Part shown: positions 1-5,363 of the stretch, piece after piece
Numbering within the stretch: position 1 is the stretch's first letter
Layout of the letters: the number at the start of each line of letters is the position of its first letter
Assembly (NCBI GenBank): GCA_023451115.1
Contig: JAEXFV010000097.1
Location: 1 to 5,751 of the forward strand
DNA: 5,751 nucleotides
DNA from: Bacillota bacterium
Lineage (GTDB): Bacteria; Bacillota; Clostridia; Christensenellales; CAG-138
Reading direction: 5' to 3'
Notes under the pieces: generated by a model
Database searches by the model: none
What the model was told of the DNA's origin: nothing
What the model saw: the letters and a program-made list of their open reading frames with translations, nothing else
Made by a program: the position numbers and the translations under genes

Positions 1-510
1 AAGGAGATTTTAGGCAACCGGGCGCAGCTTTCGAAATGGCAAGACAAATTTCACGCCCATATGAAGAAGCAGTTTCCCATCCTCAAACGGGGCGAGAGCG
101 CACTTGTCACCAAGCGCAAGCACATTCCAACATGGCTGTTCAAGCAATCAGTCAGCCTCATCAAGCAGCAAAAGGCGATTGAAAAGGCAGTTTCCGATAT
201 TACCATGATGAACGCAGGAAAGAAACGGGATGAAGCCCTTGCTATGCTGGACAAGTTCTTTCCCCGTTTGGAAGCCCATCTCGGACAGGTAAAGAAGTAT
301 CAAGCAACCATTGATTATCTGACATAAGAAAACAATGGGCTGAAAGAAAAGGTTAGGGACGAGGGCAGCATTAAGAAGCAGCTTGAAGCGGCGAAGCTCA
401 AACAGGAAAACGAACAGCTACGGCAGTTCATAAGCAAAATCCCGCCGGAGGTGCGGCGGGAAATACAGCAGCGGCACACACCGCAGAAAGGACGGGCAGA
501 GCGAGATTGA
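1..510 (+). pseudogene. C-terminal part of a MobV/Pre-type plasmid mobilisation relaxase, interrupted by an in-frame stop
   Basis: The gene enters from the left edge in frame 1, so the N-terminal catalytic relaxase domain is not visible. What is seen is a lysine/glutamate-rich, mostly helical tail with phrases such as KRKHIPTWLFKQ and NAGKKRDEALAMLDKFFP, which I recognise from the C-terminal regions of plasmid recombination/mobilisation proteins on clostridial mobile elements. The frame meets TAA at 325-327, in DYLT-stop-ENNGLKEKV. It then continues open for 60 more codons of the same heptad-like coiled-coil character (EAAKLKQENEQLRQFI, IPPEVRREIQQR) to TGA at 508-510. The continuation is clearly homologous in style, so the TAA looks like a recent nonsense change (for example AAA to TAA) rather than the natural end. 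Such proteins nick oriT and start conjugal transfer of elements mobilised in trans. The truncated form may keep its catalytic domain, so loss of function is not certain. An ATG at 61 exists but is internal, not a real start. Confidence 0.68.
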
Positions 511-549
511 TTTGTACCTTGAAAATTGAATATTTGGGAGATACGCGCT

Positions 550-726
550 ATGGCAGATAAGGAAACCCGGCAAGATCAATATGATATTGAACTTCCGCCG
601 TCCATCATAGAATCCTTTGCCCGTTTCCTTGTCCCAGAAATACAGAAATACTATGACAGCGAGCAAGGGCAAAAGGAGTTCGCAGAGTGGCAGGCGGCGC
701 AAGAGCAAAAGAAGCACGATAAATGA
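550..726 (+). CDS. Small mobile-element accessory protein, unknown function (58 aa)
   Basis: The 58-residue product begins MADKETRQDQYDIELPP and ends EQKKHDK. The ATG at 550 is chosen because GGGAG at 536-540 sits 9 nt upstream; a longer TTG start at 526 has no ribosome-binding site. The protein is acidic to neutral and soluble, with no signal peptide or membrane segment. It has a short polar N-terminus, a predicted amphipathic helix (SIIESFARFLVPEIQKYY) and a charged Glu/Gln/Lys tail. I recall similar small proteins of the DQYDIELPP type beside mobilisation genes of clostridial integrative elements, but know no function for them. It lies 39 nt after the original end of the relaxase frame, ahead of a terminator, so it is probably the last gene of the mobilisation operon. 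Codon use is compatible with real coding. Confidence 0.65.
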   Translation: MADKETRQDQYDIELPPSIIESFARFLVPEIQKYYDSEQGQKEFAEWQAAQEQKKHDK

Positions 727-733
727 ATACGCA

Positions 734-772
734 AAAACGAGGGTCAAGGCACAAAACCTTGACCCTCGTTTT
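734..772. terminator. Bidirectional intrinsic terminator between mobile element and tRNA-Ala
   Basis: A perfect 16-bp inverted repeat, AAAACGAGGGTCAAGG at 734-749 and its complement at 757-772, has a 7-nt loop. On the plus strand the stem ends in TTTT followed by CTGTTTT. On the minus strand it ends in TTTTT. It can therefore stop the element operon from the left and the tRNA transcript from the right. Confidence 0.88.
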
Positions 773-846
773 CTGTTTTGACATTACAGCCACACCAACA
801 CGGCAAAGCCGCCTTTGAAATAATAGGTGTTCGTGCAATGTCCATT

Positions 847-922
847 TGGTGGAGCATAGGGGATTCGAACCCCTGACCTCAACATTGCGAACGTTGCGCG
901 CTACCAACTGTGCTAATGCCCC
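847..922 (-). tRNA. tRNA-Ala (anticodon CGC)
   Basis: Read on the minus strand, a full cloverleaf folds. The acceptor stem is GGGGCAT/ATGCTCC with discriminator A, and the D arm contains AGTTGGTA. The anticodon stem CAACG/TGTTG closes the loop TTCGCAA, and the T arm is AGGGG-TTCGAAT-CCCCT. The anticodon is CGC, which reads the alanine codon GCG. The acceptor third pair is G3-U70, the classic alanine identity element, which supports the assignment independently of the anticodon. CCA is encoded (plus-strand TGG at 847-849). The D stem has one A-C mismatch at positions 12-23, which is tolerated in many tRNAs. The 3' end faces the mobile-element remnant on the left. Confidence 0.95.
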
Positions 923-941
923 GCGTTTTGCTGCAGGAAAT

Positions 942-970
942 ACTATACACTATTTGCAAAGAAAAAGCAA
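942..970 (-). promoter_or_regulatory. Probable sigma-A promoter of tRNA-Ala
   Basis: On the minus strand, TTGCTT (965-970) and TATAGT (942-947) are 17 bp apart. The -10 ends about 19 nt before the mature tRNA 5' end, leaving room for a short 5' leader removed by RNase P. The -35 matches the consensus only in TTG, so the call is moderate. Confidence 0.5.
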
Positions 971-983
971 GAGGGGAATTGTA

Positions 984-1064
984 TTGAACAATCGCAATAT
1001 ACATGAATATGCGATTAAAGAAGAACACATTTTTTTATCAGGCGATGATCTTGGCAGCTTCTAA
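984..1064 (+). other. Possible short leader ORF overlapping the flippase start
   Basis: GAGGGG at 971-976 is the best Shine-Dalgarno in the gap before the flippase. It is spaced 7 nt from TTG at 984, in a different frame from the flippase. That frame runs 26 codons and ends at TAA 1062-1064, overlapping the first 20 flippase codons. It may be a coupling peptide or mere coincidence; there is no homology argument for the peptide itself. Confidence 0.25.
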
Positions 1065-2559
1065 CCTGGCACTGCAGCTGCTTGGTTTTGCGTACCGCAT
1101 TTTACTTAGCCGTCTGGCTGGTCCAGAAGGCATGGGCGTATACACTCTGGTTATGCAGGTGTATACGATTGTAATTTCCGTTTGCCTGTCGGGCATGAGC
1201 GTAGCGGTTACGAACCTAGGGGCAAATTTATATGCAAAACAAAATATATTAGGCATCCGCAGGCTGGTGCGCTGCGCAATTTGCTGCTTTCTATTATTAT
1301 TTGCTTTTATTGCCGCGCCAGTTATTGTGCTGCATGACCAAATTGCAGCAAATATATTAGGCGATCCCCGTACAGGGAACGCCCTTTGGATGGTACTATG
1401 CTGCATCTTTTTAACCGGATTTGAAAATATCATGAAGGCGGCATTTCATGCAGCCAGATTGGTGCGCTATACTGCTTGCTCAGAAGTCGGAGAGCAAGTG
1501 TTTCGAATCATTGCGGTAATAGCCTTATTGACCCAATTGGGTAATGAAGATTACGGCCGCACGGCATTTTTAATAATATCAGGCATGACGATCAGCGAAG
1601 TATATAGCGTTCTGTTTTTAAGCGTTTCGTACTGGAGGTGTTTCCTGAAAAAAAGAGGCGGGGGAGACCGCAAAGTCAAAGCTTTGGCAACACAGATGTT
1701 TCGAATTGCCTTGCCTGCCACGGGCACAGCGATCATCTGCAACCTGTTTTCATCTGTTGCAACTTTGCTGTTTCCCGTTAGGTTAATGGCGGCGGGCTTT
1801 GCAAGAAGTGAAGCGGTAAGTGCACTAGGCGTTATTTCGGGCATGGTAGGCCCATTGATGATGTTGCCATTTGCCTTTGTTAGCGCGGTATGCACGTTGC
1901 TGATGCCCAACATTTCGGGCGCAATTGCCGTAGGAAACGAAGCGGTTTTAAAAAGAAAAATTGATAAGGGAATACAGGTCACCGGGTTGATTGCCTTCCC
2001 TTGCACCGCTTTATTGCTCCCCTTTATTCCCATGCTAAGCGCTATGCTTTTTCAACAGACGATACCGGTAAAAATGGCGTTATTGTTGGGGATACAAACC
2101 ATTGTTTCTTATTACCTAATGTCGGTGGTTTGCATTTTAAATGGTATGTCGAAACAAAAAAATGTACTTTTGTATGCTGCTATCGGGGAGATTGTACAGC
2201 TGGTTCTGGTGTATTGGCTTACGGGGCTGAAAGCATGGAATGTATATGGTTATATAATGGGGATGATCTGCGGAGATTTTTTACGCGTTATATTGGGATT
2301 ATCCCGCATCTACCGATCAGTAGGGTTAAAAAAAAGGATATTTTCCAATTACATCGTGCCACTGGCCACTGCAGTCATTTTGTGGGTACTTTCACGATAT
2401 GCTTTTTTCATCAGCTTAAATGCCACAGGGTCTGCTGCCAAAGCAATGCTCACCGCCTTTTCCCTTTGCGCCATCACCTATTGGCTGCTACTGCAAATGC
2501 TGGGGGTACACGTGTTACAGTACATAAAAAGAATTTTTTCTATCCCCAGGAAGGGATAA
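1003..2559 (+). CDS. spoVB: SpoVB-like MOP-superfamily polysaccharide/lipid flippase
   Basis: This is a 518-residue, very hydrophobic integral membrane protein, matching the usual length of SpoVB proteins (about 520). The N-terminus KKNTFFYQAMILAASN, followed by LLGFAYRILLSR and LAGPEGMGVYTL (residues 26-49), is the hallmark start of the SpoVB/MurJ-like branch. The pattern continues with many hydrophobic spans, for example at about 43-70, 89-111 and 126-145, consistent with the 12-14 helices of the MOP fold. Cationic loops such as KKRGGGDRKVK lie between them. Family members flip undecaprenyl-linked precursors; B. subtilis SpoVB is needed for spore cortex synthesis. Which substrate this paralogue moves cannot be told from sequence, and a vegetative oligosaccharide flippase role is possible. 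The start is uncertain between ATG 1003 and ATG 1009, because neither has a nearby Shine-Dalgarno. An in-frame TGA at 985-987 limits any extension. The gene is divergent from tRNA-Ala, and no convincing sigma-A promoter is visible. Confidence 0.88.
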   Translation: MNMRLKKNTFFYQAMILAASNLALQLLGFAYRILLSRLAGPEGMGVYTLVMQVYTIVISVCLSGMSVAVTNLGANLYAKQNILGIRRLVRCAICCFLLLFAFIAAPVIVLHDQIAANILGDPRTGNALWMVLCCIFLTGFENIMKAAFHAARLVRYTACSEVGEQVFRIIAVIALLTQLGNEDYGRTAFLIISGMTISEVYSVLFLSVSYWRCFLKKRGGGDRKVKALATQMFRIALPATGTAIICNLFSSVATLLFPVRLMAAGFARSEAVSALGVISGMVGPLMMLPFAFVSAVCTLLMPNISGAIAVGNEAVLKRKIDKGIQVTGLIAFPCTALLLPFIPMLSAMLFQQTIPVKMALLLGIQTIVSYYLMSVVCILNGMSKQKNVLLYAAIGEIVQLVLVYWLTGLKAWNVYGYIMGMICGDFLRVILGLSRIYRSVGLKKRIFSNYIVPLATAVILWVLSRYAFFISLNATGSAAKAMLTAFSLCAITYWLLLQMLGVHVLQYIKRIFSIPRKG

Positions 2560-2589
2560 ATTGGCGGTAGCACTGCTGTATAAAAAATC

Positions 2590-2617
2590 AAAAGCCCGGG
2601 AAATCTCCCGGGCTTTT
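2590..2617. terminator. Bidirectional intrinsic terminator between convergent genes
   Basis: A perfect 12-bp stem, AAAAGCCCGGGA (2590-2601) and its complement (2606-2617), encloses the 4-nt loop AATC. The stem is GC-rich at its core with TTTT on the plus strand. On the minus strand TTTT is followed by GATTTTTTA. It lies 30 nt after the flippase stop and 13 nt after the hydrogenase stop, so it serves both. Confidence 0.93.
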
Positions 2618-2630
2618 ATATGGCAATAAG

Positions 2631-4379
2631 TTATTTTGTTTTGTTGTAATAGCGGTCACGGGCTACATAGTGGGTATGTAGCAACTCATGGGACTTATGG
2701 CCGCAGGGCTCTCCCAGGAATTCTTCATAGATCTTGGTGATAGAAGGATTCTTATGGGATTTGCGGATGGTTTTCGCCTCATCTTCATCATAGGTGGCTT
2801 TGGCACGTGCTGCACGGGGATCCACTTCGTAGCGGGTCCTGGCATTTACAATGGGCTGGCCGCCGCCGGTAACGCAGCCGCCTGGGCAACCCATTACTTC
2901 GATGAAGTGATAGGTCTTTTCGCCGGCTTTGATGGCATCCAAGAGTTTTGCCGCATTGGCGGTGCCGTGGCAAACAGCGATCTTTACATCCATACCAGCA
3001 ACGGAAACCGTGGCTTCCTTGATGCCTTCCAACCCACGAACATCAGCATACTCAATGCTTTGTAGATCCTGGCCGGTGAGGATATCGGCCACAGTACGCA
3101 ACGCAGCCTCCATTACGCCGCCAGTAACGCCGAAGATCACGGCCGCACCAGTGGAGTCGCCTAAGATGCTGTCAAAGTCTTCATCCGGCAGGTTCACAAA
3201 GTCGATACCGGCTTGTTTAATCATAGCGGCAAGCTCACGGGTGGTGAGGTTGGCGTCTACATCCCGGTAGCCTTCGCGGCCAAATTCAGGGCGAATGATT
3301 TCAAACTTTTTGGCGGTGCAGGGCATAACGGAAACCACAAAGATGTTTTTGGGATCCAGCCCGTTTTTCTCTGCAAAATAGGTCTTGGTGACTGCGCCCT
3401 GCATCTGGTTGGGGCTCTTGCAGGTAGACAGATTGGGGATGAATTCAGGATAAAAATGCTCGCAGAACTTGATCCAGCCAGGGCTGCAAGAGGTGATCAT
3501 GGGCAATACGCCGCCTTCTTTAATGCGGTTCAACAGCTCGGTGCCTTCTTCCATAATGGTCAAGTCAGCAGCAAAGTCCACGTCAAACACGCGGTCAGCG
3601 CCAAGGCGGCGCATGGCAGCGGCCAGCTTGCCAGTGCAACGGGTGCCAATGGGCATGCCAAATTCCTCTCCGATGGCAACACGCACAGCAGGAGCGGGCT
3701 GGAATACAACAAACTTACTCTCGTCCGCCAAAGCATCCCAAACGGCTTTGGTAGAATCTTTTTCTGTCAGCGCGCCAGTAGGGCATGCGGCGATACATTG
3801 GCCGCAGTTGATGCAGGCGACTTCATCCAGGCTCTTCTCAAAGAAAGAACCAACCTGGGTTTTGAAACCGCGGTTCTGCATGCCAATGGCTGCCACACCC
3901 TGGGTTTTTTCACATGCAGCTACACAGCGGCGGCAAAGGATGCACTTATTATTATCCCGTACAACGGACGGAGAGAACTCATCAACGGTTTTAATGATGC
4001 GTTTCCCCTCAAACTCGATGTCCGTAATACCCAGTTCTTTGGACAACTCCTGCAATTCGCAAGTTTGATTGCGTTTGCAGGTGAGACAGGAACGGTCGTG
4101 GTCAGAGAGAATCAATTCTAACACTGCCCGGCGGGCCTGTAGCACTTTGGGGGTAGCGGTTTTAATCTCCAACCCTTCAGAAGCAGGTAGTACACAGGAA
4201 GCCTGTAGTTTGCCGGACTTGGCGTCTTCCACCAGGCACATACGGCAAGCGCCAATGTTATTGATGTCTTTCAGGTTGCACAGAGTGGGGATGCGGATGC
4301 CGGCGGCAAGCGCTGCTTCCAGGACTGTTGCGCCGTCTGCTACCTGCAGTTCGCGGCCATCGATCTTCATGTTGATCAT
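2631..4379 (-). CDS. hydA: [FeFe]-hydrogenase, modular clostridial/HndD-like type
   Basis: This 582-residue cytoplasmic enzyme catalyses reversible proton reduction to H2. Domains in order are a [2Fe-2S] ferredoxin-like domain (Cys34, 45, 48, 62), a His-Cys3 [4Fe-4S] domain (His94, Cys98, 101, 107), two [4Fe-4S] sites (Cys146/149/152/156 and 189/192/195/199), the H-cluster domain, and a C-terminal small-subunit-like domain. The H-cluster motifs are TSCSPGW (296-302), MPCTAKKFE (352-360) and EVMGCPGGC (494-502). The residues equivalent to the C. pasteurianum CpI proton path (Glu278, Glu281, Arg285, Cys298, Ser318) are all present. Ser299 replaces the CpI cubane ligand Cys300, a variant I associate with NAD(P)-linked HndD/HydA relatives. 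No diaphorase or maturase gene is adjacent, and the gene appears monocistronic. The start at Met1 is backed by AGGA (4390-4393), 10 nt upstream. There is no signal peptide. The electron partner, whether ferredoxin or an unlinked NADH module, is not determined. Confidence 0.97.
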   Translation of the reverse strand: MINMKIDGRELQVADGATVLEAALAAGIRIPTLCNLKDINNIGACRMCLVEDAKSGKLQASCVLPASEGLEIKTATPKVLQARRAVLELILSDHDRSCLTCKRNQTCELQELSKELGITDIEFEGKRIIKTVDEFSPSVVRDNNKCILCRRCVAACEKTQGVAAIGMQNRGFKTQVGSFFEKSLDEVACINCGQCIAACPTGALTEKDSTKAVWDALADESKFVVFQPAPAVRVAIGEEFGMPIGTRCTGKLAAAMRRLGADRVFDVDFAADLTIMEEGTELLNRIKEGGVLPMITSCSPGWIKFCEHFYPEFIPNLSTCKSPNQMQGAVTKTYFAEKNGLDPKNIFVVSVMPCTAKKFEIIRPEFGREGYRDVDANLTTRELAAMIKQAGIDFVNLPDEDFDSILGDSTGAAVIFGVTGGVMEAALRTVADILTGQDLQSIEYADVRGLEGIKEATVSVAGMDVKIAVCHGTANAAKLLDAIKAGEKTYHFIEVMGCPGGCVTGGGQPIVNARTRYEVDPRAARAKATYDEDEAKTIRKSHKNPSITKIYEEFLGEPCGHKSHELLHTHYVARDRYYNKTK

Positions 4380-4433
4380 GGGTATAACATCCTTTCTTGC
4401 TCTTTGATAATTAAAGGCCTACCAATCATATTG

Positions 4434-4475
4434 TATAGAAAAGTATCTATATTCTATATAGAATAATATCTATAT
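4434..4475. repeat. Cluster of TATAGA/TCTATA half-sites with a 9-bp direct repeat
   Basis: Five copies of TATAGA or its complement TCTATA fall within 41 bp (starts 4434, 4446, 4453, 4457, 4469). TATCTATAT occurs twice, at 4444-4452 and 4467-4475, 23 bp apart, flanking the 16-bp palindrome. The block covers the hydrogenase -10 and early transcript, so it could hold several operator half-sites. The AT-rich composition makes chance repetition partly possible. Confidence 0.5.
4450..4465. promoter_or_regulatory. 16-bp palindrome at the hydrogenase transcription start, putative operator
   Basis: TATTCTATATAGAATA is a perfect palindrome. It overlaps three bases of the hydrogenase -10 hexamer and spans the expected start point near 4456, the position where a bound repressor would block initiation. 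It does not resemble a Rex site (TTGTTAA-N4-TTAACAA). The regulator is unknown. Confidence 0.55.
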
Positions 4476-4491
4476 GTTAGAAGAATGTCAA
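4463..4491 (-). promoter_or_regulatory. Strong sigma-A-type promoter of the hydrogenase gene
   Basis: On the minus strand, TTGACA (4486-4491, perfect) and TATTAT (4463-4468, five of six) are separated by 17 bp. The expected start is near 4456, giving a 5' leader of roughly 77 nt before the ATG. Confidence 0.85.
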
Positions 4492-4517
4492 GGTATTTAT
4501 CATGAATAAGGGAGAAT

Positions 4518-4543
4518 TTTCATTGGAAAAATGTTCAATGAAA
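4518..4543. repeat. Inverted repeat between the two divergent promoters
   Basis: TTTCATTG (4518-4525) and CAATGAAA (4536-4543) form an exact 8-bp inverted repeat with a 10-bp gap. It lies just upstream of the ABC-operon -35, where an activator could bind, and between the two -35 elements. There is no poly-T tract, so a terminator is unlikely. Confidence 0.35.
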
Positions 4544-4549
4544 GTTCAT

Positions 4550-4578
4550 TTGTAAGTAGACGTTAAAATAGATATAAT
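4550..4578 (+). promoter_or_regulatory. Sigma-A-type promoter of the ABC transporter operon
   Basis: TTGTAA (4550-4555) and a perfect TATAAT (4573-4578) are spaced 17 bp. The expected start is near 4585, about 47 nt before the ATPase ATG. The promoter faces away from the hydrogenase promoter, with 58 bp between the two -35 elements. Confidence 0.82.
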
Positions 4579-4584
4579 GATGTC

Positions 4585-4600
4585 GGCGCTATATAGCGCC
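4585..4600. promoter_or_regulatory. 16-bp palindrome at the ABC operon start point, putative operator or 5' hairpin
   Basis: GGCGCTATATAGCGCC is a perfect palindrome beginning 7 bp after the -10, at the expected +1. As DNA it would suit a dimeric repressor. As RNA it would fold into a 6-bp stem with an AUAU loop at the very 5' end of the mRNA. Its centre CTATATAG is identical to that of the palindrome at the hydrogenase promoter. Confidence 0.6.
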
Positions 4601-4631
4601 AAACTGGATGGCGAAATAGAAGGGGGCTACA

Positions 4632-5363
4632 ATGGAACAGCAGTCTGTGCCTCTCATTGATGTGCGTGATGTAAAAAAAATATATAAGGTAGGCTCTGTG
4701 GATGTCCATGCGCTGCGGGGCGTTAGCTTCGCATTACAGCGGGGGGACGTTTGCTGTATCGTGGGCCGTTCCGGCTCCGGTAAATCCACCCTGCTGAACG
4801 TGTTGGCAGGGCTGGAAGCGCCTACCAGTGGGGAAATCGTTATTGCCAAACAGCATGTGGAGCGAATGACGCAAAGTGAATTGATCCTTTTCCGGCAAAA
4901 ACATGTTGGATTTATTTTCCAGTCCTTTAATTTGATGCCATACTATACGGCGCTGGAAAATGTGGCGCTGCCCTTGGTGTTCCGTGGTGTAGGGGCCGCT
5001 AAGCGCAATAAAATGGCCAAAGAAATGCTCAAAGCAGTAGGGCTGCAAACCCATATGAACCATAAACCAATGCAGATGAGCGGCGGGCAGCAGCAACGGG
5101 TAGGCATTGCAAGGGCGCTGGTGTGCGATCCGGAGATCGTGTTTGCGGACGAGCCCACGGGCAATCTGGATTCGAAAACCTCCGATGAAGTGATGAATAT
5201 GATCTGCGATATCTCCCGAGAGCGGGGAAAAACGTTAATCATGGTAACGCACGATCCCAACATGGCGGCGTTTATGGATAAATCGATTCACATTCTGGAT
5301 GGTGAAATCGTTGGAATTGAAAATACAGCGTCTCCCAGGGACGACAGGAGGATGGAACAATGA
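4632..5363 (+). CDS. ABC transporter ATP-binding protein, MacB/LolD-like family
   Basis: This 243-residue cytoplasmic ATPase is complete. It has an aromatic A-loop Tyr18, Walker A GRSGSGKST (45-53), the Q-loop in FIFQSFNLMP (Gln97), signature MSGGQQQR (149-156), Walker B IVFADE (169-174), a D-loop at NLDS (178-181) and switch His207 in VTHD. The FQSFNLMP and DEPTGNLDS phrases, together with the length, place it in the MacB/LolD/FtsE-like group. These ATPases pair with FtsX-type permeases with large extracytoplasmic domains and drive mechanotransmission, export or lipoprotein handling rather than solute uptake. AGGGGG (4621-4626) precedes the ATG by 5 nt. It is the first gene of an operon with its own promoter, and its stop overlaps the next start. 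The last ~15 residues (charged, SPRDDRRMEQ) lie beyond the core fold. The substrate is unknown, and no permease lies within the window. Confidence 0.94.
   Translation: MEQQSVPLIDVRDVKKIYKVGSVDVHALRGVSFALQRGDVCCIVGRSGSGKSTLLNVLAGLEAPTSGEIVIAKQHVERMTQSELILFRQKHVGFIFQSFNLMPYYTALENVALPLVFRGVGAAKRNKMAKEMLKAVGLQTHMNHKPMQMSGGQQQRVGIARALVCDPEIVFADEPTGNLDSKTSDEVMNMICDISRERGKTLIMVTHDPNMAAFMDKSIHILDGEIVGIENTASPRDDRRMEQ

Noticed and set aside
441..460. GC-rich hairpin CCCGCCG/CGGCGGG in the relaxase tail
   Set aside because: It lies inside codons for PPEVRR of the relaxase frame and is followed by AAATAC, not a T tract, so it is not a terminator.
526..549. TTG start eight codons upstream for the 58-residue protein
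   Set aside because: It has no Shine-Dalgarno site, while ATG 550 has GGGAG at good spacing.
943..950. TATACACT upstream of the flippase resembling a sporulation sigma-E -10
   Set aside because: There is no matching -35 at the right distance, and the segment overlaps the tRNA promoter on the other strand.
605..1064. Open frames on both strands running through the tRNA (for example the one starting MVEHRGFEPLT)
   Set aside because: This is the familiar false peptide translated from a tRNA gene. The cloverleaf, CCA and alanine identity pair explain the sequence.
2001..2570. 189-codon plus-strand frame overlapping the end of the flippase gene
   Set aside because: It is an out-of-frame shadow of the flippase, with an unlikely Cys/His-rich composition and no start signal.
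3213..4121. Long open frame (302 codons) on the plus strand across the hydrogenase gene
   Set aside because: It is antisense to a fully supported [FeFe]-hydrogenase and has no ribosome-binding site or recognisable motif. The same holds for the frame at 3469-4068.
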